Assembly (NCBI RefSeq): GCF_036320965.1
Contig: NC_092225.1
Span: 1,574,756 to 1,638,755 of the forward strand
DNA: 64,000 nt
Source of the DNA: Panulirus ornatus
Taxonomy: Eukaryota; Arthropoda; Malacostraca; Decapoda; Palinuridae
Direction of reading: 5' to 3'
The notes beneath the pieces are model-generated. The model was not told where the DNA came from. It saw only the letters and a list, made by a program, of their open reading frames with translations, and did not search any database. The first letter of the stretch is position 1. Every line of letters starts with the position of its first letter. The position numbers and the translations under genes were made by a program. This document shows, one piece after another, positions 53,508-64,000 of this stretch.

Positions 53508-54902
53508 TTTGCTTTGTCGCTGTCTCCTGCGTTAGCGAGGTAGCGCAAGGAAACAGACGAAAGAATGGCCCAACCCACCCACATACACATGTATATACAT
53601 ACACGTCCACACACGCAAATATATATACCTATACATCACAACGTATACATATATATACACACACAGTCATATACATATATACACATATACATAATTCGTA
53701 CTGTCTGCCTTTATTCATTCCCATCGCCACCTCGCCACACATGAAATAACAACCCCCTCCCCCCTCATGTGTACGAGGTAGCGCTAGGAAAGGACAACAG
53801 AGGCCACATTTGTTCACACTGAGTCTCTAGCTGTCATGTAATAATGCACCGTAATCACAGCTCCCTTTCCACATCCAGGCCCCTCACAACTTTCCATGGT
53901 TTACCCCAGACGCTTCACATGCCCTGGTTCAATCCATTGACAGCACGTCAACCTCGGTATACCACATCGTTCCAATTCACTCTATTCCTTGCATGCCTTT
54001 CACCCTCCTGCATATTCAGGCCCCGATCACTCAAAATCTTTTTCACTCCATCTTTACACCTCCAATTTGGTCTCCCACTTCTCCTCGTTCCCTCCACCTC
54101 TGACACATATATCCTCTTGGTCAATCTTTCCGCACTCATTCTCTCCATGTGACCAAACCATTTCAAAACACCCTCCTCTGCTCTCTCAACCACACCTTTT
54201 TTATTACCACACATCTCTCTTACCCTATCATTACTTACTCGATCAAACCACCTCACACCACATATTGTCCTCAAAAATTTCATTTCCAGCACATCCACCC
54301 TCCTCCGCACAACTCTGTCCATAGCCCACGCCTCGCAACCATATAACATCGTTGGAACCACTATTCCATCAAACATACCTATTTTTGCTTTCCGAGATAA
54401 TGTTCTCGCCTTCCACACATTCTTCAAGGCTCCCAGAATTTTTGCCCCATCCCCCACCCTGATTCACTTCCGCTTCCATGGTTCCATCCGCTGCCAAATC
54501 CACTCCCAGATATCTAAAATACTTCACTTCCTCCAGTTTTTCTCCATTCAAACTTACCTCCCAATTAACTTGACCCTCAACCCTACTGTACCTAATAACC
54601 TTACTCTTATTTACATTTACTCTCAGCTTTCTTCTTTCACACACTTTACCAAACTCAGTCACCAGCTTCTGCATTTTCTCACATGAATCAGCCATCAGCG
54701 TTGTATCATCAGCGAACAACAACTGACTCACTTCCCAAGCTCTCTCATCCACGACAGACTGCATACTTGCCCCTCTTTCCAAAACTCTTGCATTCACCTC
54801 CCTAACAACCCAATCCATACACAAATCAAACAACCATTGAGACATTACACTCCCCTGCCGCAAACCTACATTCACTGAGAACCAATCACTTTCCTCTCTT
54901 CC

Positions 54903-54903
<1 letters not shown>
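53508..54903 (-). mobile_element. LINE-A, 5'-truncated copy (long-UTR subfamily)
   Basis: Minus strand: long UTR (53508-53945), C-terminal domain frame (54457-53948), then RT with motif [12 protein letters not shown] and motif C LLFADDTTLMADS in another frame (54875-54369). The frame change near 54460 is caused by missing bases in the NHRVGEG region. The 5' edge abuts (TA)n. Confidence 0.93.

Positions 54904-54994
<91 letters not shown>
54904..54994. repeat. (TA)n microsatellite
   Basis: TA tract with one CATA interruption at the 5' edge of the LINE-A copy. Confidence 0.96.
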
Positions 54995-54998
<4 letters not shown>

Positions 54999-56220
54999 TA
55001 AAGATCAAGCACTGATATCTGAGCAGAAAGTTCACAAAATGTCCTGTATGTTGGAGGCTCCAATGTGTCTTAAAATCCACATTGTGAAAAATTATTTATG
55101 TACGTATATGGTCGTACATTTTCTTTTTCTCCAGTGAACATTCACTGAGGAGGTGGGATTTATTCTTCATATCACATGTTTGACGACACACAGTTGACTG
55201 ACGTCATTGGCGCTTGCCAAATATTACAGAGACAAATAGTTTCATAGACCTTGATAGAGGTCACCCAGGCCCCAGAGAAACACACAGGCATTATATGACC
55301 TTCATTCGTTCACTTCTTTAGCTGACGCTTCATCTGGACTACTTGCAAATCATCAGGAGTATGTCTGAAAACAACTCTTTTTCCATCCTGCCAATTGCTG
55401 TATAAATTTGAACTCAGGGTCAGGAATCACCTGAGATGGGTTGTGATTACCTACGAGCCAGAAGGATATACGTATAAAAGTAATTGAGAAAGTAAGAGCT
55501 CTATGTGGTCAGCAATACTAAATACATTTCTCGCCGTATTAAAGTGGCGTAGATGGGCCAAACCTTGCTGATAGTACTTCATATAAGCTGTTGCAGCCAG
55601 TGACGTGGGAGAGGTTACAGAGAGGAGAAAATCATCTGATGTCACTTTTATGGTTTGTTTAGATACTCAGTCTATATAGGTAATCATGGCGCATCCACTC
55701 TCGGTAGGAGTGTGTGAGGATCGTGTTATATCATCAACTTTACGTTCTGCAGGGAAGCAAACAGGTTCTGCTCTCGTCATGTTAGGTATGAATATATTCA
55801 TGAAAGTTATGAAACTTAACTGTCCTGACTAAGTGTTTAAAGACGCGGTTTTCCCTTGAAAAGAAAATTAATTGAAATCTAATCAAATTTTCACTAACGA
55901 AAAAACAAAAAAACCTGATTTGGATAAGCCTTAAACTGAAATAACTCTACATGAATACTCTTGTGGGAAAATAGGAATCTTATCTCTTCCTTGTTATAGT
56001 AACTGAAGTTATGATGACATGTGACTCGCTCTGCAAGTAGTGTGAAAACGATTCTTTAGATGAAGCCTAAAACTACATGGGCATAAGACATGAAAAACTT
56101 TACTTTAGTAGGTAATCAAGTGGCTAGTTAGTTTTCTGTCACCAGAATGTGACTACAAAAGAGAAGTAATGTAGGTAAAGTGATGACTAATTTTCATCTC
56201 AGAGAGAGGGTTCATCAAAG
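54995..56220. other. Anonymous sequence
   Basis: No gene or repeat recognised. Confidence 0.4.
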
Positions 56221-57255
56221 GATTATACAAGACGTACCCCAGGTTTATAGTGTGAGGGAAGGAACCAGAGGTACACCAGGTCTGTATTGTGAGGGTAAGA
56301 ACCAGAGGTACACTAGGTCTGTAGTGTGAGGGTAAGAAGCAGAGGTACACCAGGTCTGTATTGTGAGGGTAAGAAGCAGAGGTACACCAGGTTTATAGTG
56401 TGAGGGTAAGAACCAGAGGTACACCAGGTCTACATTGTGAGGGTAAGAACCAGAGGTACACCAGGTTTATAGTGTGAGGGTAAGAACCAGAGGTACACCA
56501 GGTTTATAGTGTGAGGGAAGGAACCAGAGGTACACAAGGTCTGTATTGTGATGGTAAGAACCAGAGGTACACAAGGTCTGTAGTGTGAGGGTAAGAACCA
56601 GAGATGCACCAGGTCTGTAGTGTGAAGGAAGGAACCAGAGGAACACCAGGTCTGTATTGTGAGGGTAAGAACCAAAGGAACCCCAGGTCTTTTGTGTGAG
56701 GGAAGGAACCAGAGAAACCCCAGGTCTGTAGTTTGAGGTAAGAACCAGAGGTACACCAAGTCTGTAGTGTGAGGGTATGAACCAGAGGTGCACCAGGTCT
56801 GTAGTGTGAGGGTATGAACCAGAGGTGCACCAGGTCTGTAGTGTGAGGTAAGAACCAGAGGTGCACCAGGTCTGTAGTGTGAGATGAGAACCAGAGTAAC
56901 CCCAGGTCTGTAGTGTGAGGTTAAGAACCAGAGGAACCTCAGGCCTGTAGTGTGAGGTAAGAACCAGAGGTACACCAGGTCTGTAGTGTGAGGTAAAAAC
57001 CAGAGTAACCCCAGGTCTGTAGTGTGAGGGTAAGAACCAGAGGAACCTCACGTCTGTAGTGTGAGGTAAGAACCAGAGGTACACCAGGTCTGTAGTGTGA
57101 GGGTAAGAACCAGAGGAACCTCAGGTCTGTAGTGTGAGGTAAGAACTAGAGGTAAACCAGGTCTGTAGCGTGAGGGTAAGAACCAGAGGTTCACCAGGTC
57201 TGTAGTGTGAGGGTAAGAACCAGAGGTACACCAGGTCTGCAGCCTGGTAGGTATG
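56221..57255. repeat. 37-bp degenerate minisatellite, about 27 copies
   Basis: Unit around GTAAGAACCAGAGGTACACC plus AGGTCTGTAGTGTGAGG. Moderate divergence, with alternative words TACACC, TGCACC and AACCCC at one site. Minus-strand frames (up to 205 codons with SHYRPGVPLVLT) are repeat artefacts. Sequence unrelated to the 37-bp satellite at 22.8 kb. Confidence 0.93.
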
Positions 57256-57365
57256 AACCAGAGTTTATGAATGGGTTTAAAATGTGGAGGATGTGAACTA
57301 ATGAGTGACCCATAAGTACCTTTCCTAAATTTTATGATTATTTTCGAGATTGGAATGCAATGAAG

Positions 57366-57660
57366 ATTTTTGAAGACGTGAGATCTGAGCAGCCAGATCC
57401 TATTCACATTAGAGGAACGTTTAGTGGTAAGTATTTGAGTGCATGGACGTAATCAGAATGGCAAAATCCTGAGCACTTTGTCTGATGACTGTCAAGCCAA
57501 ACAAGTTACTCAGTAACTTGTCTGGCTTCCAAGGCATCAGACTAGATGTTCAAGATTTTTCGCCGACTTACTCACGTCCATGCACCCAAGTACCCACCAC
57601 TAACCGCTCCTCTAATGTGAAGGGGATCTGGTTACTCGTATCTCGCGTCTTCCAAAGCCC
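57366..57660. repeat. Fold-back element, about 145-bp inverted arms
   Basis: The left arm (about 57366-57509) and right arm (about 57513-57660) are inverted copies at roughly 80% identity by eye, around CAAGTTAC-TCA-GTAACTTG. Matched landmarks include GAAGAC/GTCTTC, CCAGATCC/GGATCTGG, TTCACATTAGAGGA/TCCTCTAATGTGAA, TTAGTGGT/ACCACTAA and GTGCATGGACGT/ACGTCCATGCAC. No coding frame of note, no obvious target-site duplication, and no similarity to LINE-A or the SINEs. Confidence 0.88.
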
Positions 57661-57734
57661 GCGCCGCAGCTCACAGGGGAAAAAATGTAATGTAGACTTT
57701 TTGGGAAAAGGACTTACGAGAAACCATGTAGTGT
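57661..57734. other. Spacer
   Basis: Nothing recognised. Confidence 0.4.
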
Positions 57735-57900
57735 TAATGTATGGATCTAGAGAATGGAGGGTAGGAGATTAGGGTTGACGGATGGGTCTAGAGTGTGGAG
57801 GATGTGAGGCTAGAGTTGATGGATGGGTCTAGAGTGTAGAGGATGTGAGGCAAGTGTATATGCATAGGTCTAGAGTGTGGAGGATAAGAATTAGAGAGGG
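57735..57900. repeat. Degenerate minisatellite, about 41 bp
   Basis: Three to four copies of GGGTCTAGAGTGTGGAGGAT plus GTGAGGCTAGAGTTGATGGA. Related phrases (GTGGAGGATGTGAACTA) occur at about 57280 and are scattered to 59.4 kb. Confidence 0.8.
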
Positions 57901-58195
57901 CAGACATACTGAACCAGACTGAACCATACTGAACCAGATATGCAGTGTAGATAACATAAGGATCTACGAAATGAATGCTTAAAGTGTGACCCCTGGGGAC
58001 ACTGCGTGCGGCCCGTGACAGCATGGGGTGCTGCTCGCGAAAACATGCCGTGTGGTCCGCCAGGACCTGAGTGTGCCGACCATGGCAGCATGGTGTGTGC
58101 GGCCCGTGAAGACACGATCTCGGGTCCGTAAAGTCATGGTGTGCGGGCGCCCGTGAGGGCATGATGTGCAATCCGCCAGATGCTGTGGGAGGAAA
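57901..58195. repeat. GC-rich degenerate minisatellite
   Basis: From about 57980, imperfect copies of GTGTGCGGCCCGTGAAGACA and CATGGTGTGC phrases, about five copies at roughly 40-base spacing. Preceded by three copies of TGAACCAGACTGAACCATAC-like sequence at about 57910-57940. Confidence 0.7.
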
Positions 58196-58620
58196 CCCTA
58201 GAATCCATTAATCTGTATAACTGCTAATATGATGAACCTTGGATTCATTTGTTTCATAATTTTGTGTCGGGAGCCGTCTCGCGTTACCCACTCTCACTGC
58301 CTCCAGTGATATACTTTTCATTGTATTCTCAGCCTCACCCACATTCACTGCTGCTAGTAGCACACTTCCCTCTACCCTCAGCGTCACCCACACTCACTGC
58401 CACTTCAAAAATTGGTTACAACTTAACTTGACCGTAACTTTCCCAGCGTGACGGCTTTGTTCTCACGTGGTAAATTATCTGATATACGACGTCGCATGAG
58501 TCAACATACGTAAACTTGCGTCGTCTATCGCCAGACTCCGTAAAGTCCAGTTGTGTAAGTAATTCCATGTGCCAGTAAGTTTGGTCAACTTTCAGTACAG
58601 TTTTTCCTTTTGAGTATACT
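58196..58620. other. Anonymous, with a short two-copy repeat
   Basis: About 58285-58410 contains two imperfect 60-base copies (CACCCACACTCACTGC phrase). Otherwise nothing recognised. Confidence 0.5.
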
Positions 58621-59400
58621 GTGAAGAGTGTAAACTAAAGGTCCTAGAGTGTGGCGAATGTGAGCTAGAGTTTGCGTTTAAATCGTCGGGATTTAAGCTA
58701 GTGTGTTCAGTGTGCAGATTACACATAACTAAGTTTAGGTCAAAATTTATGATGAGAAGGGCAGAAGTTAGAGATGATATAGGTGTAGAATGTGAGGTTT
58801 ACGCACAAGATGATATAGGTCTCGAGTACGGACAATGTGAACCAGATGCATCCTAGTTCTAACGTGAGGAACTTATGATTTGAAGGAAATCCATACTCAC
58901 ATTAAGGATTGTGTGAACTATACTATAGATACTTTAAGTCAAGGGTGTAGACTGCATGAACAAGATTTAGAATAGCCAGACTGTGAACTAGAAATGATGC
59001 GGATTTAAAAAAAATGGACTGTATGAACTAGTTACTTGGGAGATACGGACTTGGAGGAGTTTAGATAAAGAGAATGGGGGAGTATGAAGGAGAGACAAGC
59101 AGGAGCCCAGAGAGCTAGAAAGTTTAAAGTAGGACAGGAAAGAATTTATGTCTCCTAGGAGGAAGGTATGAACTACGGGAGACCAGGGTTTAGTGCTAGG
59201 ATTTGGTGAACTAGAAGAAAAAAAGACCCAAGTCTGGAGTGACAGTGTATGAACCATTTCGAGGATACGAAAATTAATTCATCTGTGGAAGACTTGAATT
59301 CTAGATATTTGAATGTGGAGTGTAACCCAATCTAGAGTTTGCTTTCTATGGGTTCAAGAACGCCATATTCTAGAGTGTGGAGGCTGTGATGAGGGGATGA
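58621..59400. repeat. Decayed minisatellite field
   Basis: Scattered GTGTGAACTAGA, TAGAGTGTGGA and GTGAGGTTTA phrases resemble the 41-bp unit at 57.7 kb but are heavily diverged. No coding frame recognised. Confidence 0.45.
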
Positions 59401-60100
59401 TAATGTTCACTGACGTGAGGGACAGGGTGAGGCTGATGACGCATGTTAATGATTTATCATAATCATTTTCTGATCTACGCGCGGGAGACCAAAGATACTT
59501 CGCAGCATCCACAAAACTTTGAGATAAAAACAAAGAGAGAATTCCCTTCCCTGCAAACCTGGAAGAATCATGAACCCAGAAGGGAAAGTGAGTTAGCGGC
59601 GGCAGTGACTGGCCATAACATTAACTGAGGAGGCAGCGCCGGGGCAGCTTGGCGGCCACAGACAACACCAGCCTTGTACTTATCACGGCCGCCTCCCTCC
59701 GCCCACACCCTGCCGGGCAGGGAAAGACGAGGGAAATACAGAGTTTAGTTTTGATTTACTGCTGGCTGGACGAAGGTGATGAGCTCCATCAGACGCTCAG
59801 AACTGTGAGAGTTAATGTTCCGGTGGCGTGTTGACTGGCGGTACATGGACACTACAGCCTGGGCGAGGAGTGTGTGTGGGCTGGGCTGCGAGGGTGGTGG
59901 CTGCCCGGGTAGGATGGGGACAGAGGGAGAGGAGGGGGTCGGGGAGGGGAGTGTGGGGGGAAGGGGAGAGTGTGAGAAGGGTTAGAGAGGGGTGGGGGGG
60001 GAGTAAGGGGGGAGATAAGTGTACCTGCAGACGTCTCAAAGGACCTGGAGAGCGGCGAGTAGTGAAGGTCACTGTAGTGTTTTATATGCGGCAGGATGGG
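59401..60100. other. GC-rich block with a G-run cluster
   Basis: From about 59590 the sequence is much richer in GC than its surroundings (GCGGCGGCAG, GCGCCGGGGCAGCTTGGCGG, GGCCGCCTCCCTCCGCCC). At about 59925-60015 the plus strand carries at least eight runs of three to eight G. It may be promoter-like or quadruplex-forming. No exon recognised. Confidence 0.4.
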
Positions 60101-60480
60101 TCCCACAGGCCCGCCTTGGGGTGAACCACTGTCTGCCCTGTCTGCCCGTCTACCACAGACAGTTTTTGTCTCGCACGATCAATAACTGTGAAGTCTGACG
60201 TTGGTGGAGATTAATACCCACTCGTGTTGAACAGGCCCTGAGGATAGTGACCCCTAGGAAAGGTGGAGGAGACCAGAATGTATGGCATGAAGGAACTTAG
60301 CGTCCCCGAGTTTAGGTGAGGGGGCGTGGTCTGCTCCTATGACCTTCTCACGCCCGCTTGAACTTGGCGCCCCAGGGTCATGCAGCGGAATTTAGCAAGG
60401 TCACCCCTGCCTTCACCTATGAATGGAGAAAGAACGTAAGGGATTTAGAGGAGTGGAACGTGTGGGATAGACCAGTGAAA
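60101..60480. other. Anonymous sequence
   Basis: Nothing recognised. Confidence 0.4.
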
Positions 60481-60655
60481 CTCGTGTGAGAGGCATGTGG
60501 AGGGGATAGCGGTGCAGGGGAAGGCTGGACCGAAGAGAACAGGGCAGGACTGGATAAAGGAGACCAACGTGCTCTTAAGGCTGGGTTGGGAGGAGATAAA
60601 CGTAGGGCAAGGCTGGACAAAGGAGGGCAGGGCAGATGTTCGACAGGGTTGATGT
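60481..60655. repeat. Degenerate tandem repeat, about 30 bp
   Basis: Four or so imperfect copies around AGGGCAAGGCTGGACAAAGG. Confidence 0.6.
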
Positions 60656-61060
60656 AATGGAAGTTCATGCAGGACATGAAATTAGTAGATCTTGGTCATG
60701 CAAAGTTTAATGATCTTACTGCTTTTGACGGGAAGATCTGGGATGATCTGTCATTGGAAACGAAAATGACAGCTTAGAAAATCTTCATCACACATTCACA
60801 GTGGTAGTGGGAACAAGTTGGTCGACGAGTAGCAGACTTCCTAGTTCTTAAGAAAGTAGCAAATAAGAAACAATAATCAACATGGTAGAGTAACATACGT
60901 AATTTTATGTAGAAAAACTGAGAGATTCAACATCAAAGTATACGACAGCATGAAATGCATTTTGCTGAAAATGCTGTAAGAAGCGCTATGGAACCCTATT
61001 GTAACGTTAGAGGCAAGAGTCATTACTCAGTCAACTGCTTCATGAACAACAGAAAATGGT
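60656..61060. other. Anonymous sequence
   Basis: Nothing recognised. Confidence 0.4.
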
Positions 61061-62545
61061 GGCTTGATTCAGTACAATTTCCTGTTCTTCTTGCTTGGAG
61101 AGGAATACATTCCATATCATCCTCACAAACTATTTGAGGACGTATCATCAGCATCAAATGGAGTGAAAGACAGTAAAAGGATAGGACCAGATAGATTTTA
61201 TCCGAGAACAATGAAAGAGGTGAGAAATGAGATAGTAAAGTCCCTGATTACTCTTTCGATAAGTCAATTGCAACAGAAAAAGTTCCAGAGGATTGGACGT
61301 TTGCCAGTAGAACACCAGTAATCACATAAGGTAAGTATCTGCCCGGAAATTATCGCCTGATTATCTTAGCGTATGTAAGTGTTACACTTATGGATTCCAT
61401 TTTTCAAGACAAAGACTATAAATAATTTTAAGGATCACCATTTAGGAGATGATAATTAGCATAGTTTTTAGGAGAAATAATTCATGCCTGACAAATTTGC
61501 TTTATCTGTTTTTCGATATTATCAGCATGTATGACTGAAGTAGTATAGATGATGCCATTTGTTTGAATATTCAGAAAGTATTTGATGGAGTCCCATATCA
61601 AGGATTACAAGTAAAATTTAAGTCACATGATATATATTTGGTTGTACTTCAGAGGTTAGCCATAAGAAATTGAAAATGATTAACACTCAAACCTCAGAAT
61701 GGTTAGACGTTAACAAGTGTGCCACAGGGATCATTTTTGGCACCATTCCTCTTTCTCACACATTAATGACCTTGATAATGGGCTGCTTTTTGAAATACCA
61801 TATTTTCAGCTGGGAAATAAATCTACAATAGAGATTAAACATCTAAAGCTTCAAAGTGACGTAGCCAAGCTGGTTTCACAGGTGGCTTATGAATTTTGAT
61901 ATCTACAACTTCAAAGTTTTATACGTCGGTGCAGTTTAAATTCTGCAGAGTTGATAAATGTGGAAATAAAGATTTATGTGTCCTAAAGCCAAGTAAGTAG
62001 TGCATGGAAGCCGTAAAAATGGTGAACAAAATTCTTGGATTCATTTGTAATGCTTTCAAATTTAAGTCTAAGGAAATAGCCCTCACTCTTTGCAGTTCAC
62101 TGATGCGTCCCCATCTTGATTATTGTGTTCAGTTTTGGTTATCCTTCTTGAAAAAAGATATAGACACAATGGAAAGATTGTAGCGGCCGCTAAACACTAT
62201 GTTGCTGGATTAAAAAACAGGTATGATTCAATACAGGTATTTTATCAAAGACTTCAGTAGTCTCAGTGTAATCAGGAGCTGAAAACAAGATTTCCTTGAT
62301 ATCACTTGTAGTAATGGATACAAACTCGCGAGCCTGTGTTTTCCTTCAGATGAGGGAAATCAATTAACAGGATTGTTAACGTATGGAGTGGTTCATTAAT
62401 TGGAGTGGTTGAGAGCAGCAACATAGGCAAGTTTATGAATAAACTTAATAGATATTTCACTTCAAGTTCACGACTGACAGTATTTGCTCCACTGTAGTCA
62501 CATGTAAATTTCACAGCTATCCATCTATATCTATCATCTGTATAC
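61061..62545 (+). pseudogene. CR1-like LINE relic, heavily decayed
   Basis: Piecewise plus-strand translation follows the CR1 order. IGPDRFYPRTMKEVRNEIVK comes at about 61180, NNSCLTNLL near 61470, then a QKVFDGVPYQGLQVKFKSHD block near 61570 and EWLDV then TLMTLIMGCF near 61700. After these come LQSDVAKLV near 61850, LKPSK..CMEAVKMVNKILGF near 62000, LTLCSSLMRPHLDYCVQFW near 62100, and SIGVVESSNIGKFMNKLNRYF near 62430. Many frameshifts, stops and deletions; motif C is not recognisable. Older-looking than any LINE-A copy apart from the 13 kb relic. Opposite orientation to the 20-21 kb CR1 relic. Confidence 0.85.
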
Positions 62546-63714
<1,169 letters not shown>

Positions 63715-64000
63715 ACACAACACCATCCACACAGCCCTCATGGTCATCCACACAACACCAGCTACACAGCCCTCATGGTCATCCACACAACATTATCCAC
63801 ACAGCTCTCATGGTCATCCACACAACACCATCCACACAGCCCTCATGGTCATCCACACAACACCATCCACACAGCCCTCATGGTCATCCACACAACACTA
63901 TCCACACAGCCCTCATGGTCATCCACACAACACCATCCACACAGCTCTCATGGTCATCCACACAACACCATCCACACAGCCCTCATGGTCATCCACACAA
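63715..64000. repeat. 35-bp tandem repeat running off the window
   Basis: About eight copies of ACAACACCATCCACACAGCC plus CTCATGGTCATCCAC, nearly identical (variants ATTATCC, AGCTACAC, AGCTCTC). The array is cut by the window edge. Confidence 0.94.

Overview
The window looks like non-coding DNA from a large, repeat-rich animal genome, most likely a decapod crustacean. That is inference from style: very long pure (TA)n, (CT/GA)n, (ATT)n and (TTC)n tracts, dense minisatellites, RTE-like and CR1-like non-LTR retrotransposons, tRNA-derived SINEs and splice-like signals. There are no operons or bacterial-style genes. No conventional host gene is unambiguous. Nearly all long open frames belong to retrotransposons or are by-products of tandem repeats whose period is a multiple of three.

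The dominant resident is one LINE family, called LINE-A here. It has an AP-type endonuclease, a reverse transcriptase (motif C usually FADD) and a long C-terminal domain. Copies lie at 2.4-3.4, 4.2-6.2, 6.2-6.9, 14.1-16.9, 24.2-25.3, 25.4-27.9, 28.3-31.8, 35.4-38.4 and 52.0-54.9 kb, with ancient relics at 12.5 and 13.2-13.7 kb. The best copy keeps a 740-codon frame (25637-27859, minus). A second keeps 582 codons (4213-5961, plus) but has an altered motif C. A 3.2 kb copy (28.6-31.8 kb) retains part of the endonuclease but is frameshifted. Two subfamilies differ by an internal 3' UTR deletion; the short-UTR copies are the more intact. A short non-autonomous element (SINE-B; 2.1, 3.5, 3.8, 27.9, 34.9 and 35.1 kb) shares its 3' end with LINE-A, and almost every LINE-A and SINE-B fragment is bracketed by (TA)n. 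I read LINE-A, SINE-B and the (TA)n tracts as one interacting retrotransposition module.

Other mobile DNA: two decayed CR1-like LINEs (about 20.2-21.4 kb minus; 61.1-62.5 kb plus) and tRNA-derived SINEs at 17.0, 31.8 and 34.6 kb.

Tandem repeats fill much of the rest. Young arrays: 37 bp at 22.8-23.2 kb, 27 bp at 48.2-50.0 kb (about 69 copies), 21 bp at 50.6-51.7 kb (about 51 copies), 16 bp at 33.7 kb and 35 bp at 63.7-64.0 kb. Older, degenerate arrays lie at 7.6-9.2, 10.9-12.0, 18.0, 21.4-22.3, 34.4, 38.6-41.1, 42.0, 46.2 and 56.2-59.4 kb.

Possible unrecorded biology: a candidate three-exon secreted, cysteine-rich protein (43.1-48.1 kb, plus, tentative); a fold-back element of about 290 bp at 57.37-57.66 kb; a pre-miRNA-like hairpin at 17.63-17.69 kb; a perfect NRF-1-type palindrome at 10.24 kb; and two large LINE inverted repeats (4.2-6.9 and 35.4-38.4 kb) that could give double-stranded RNA.
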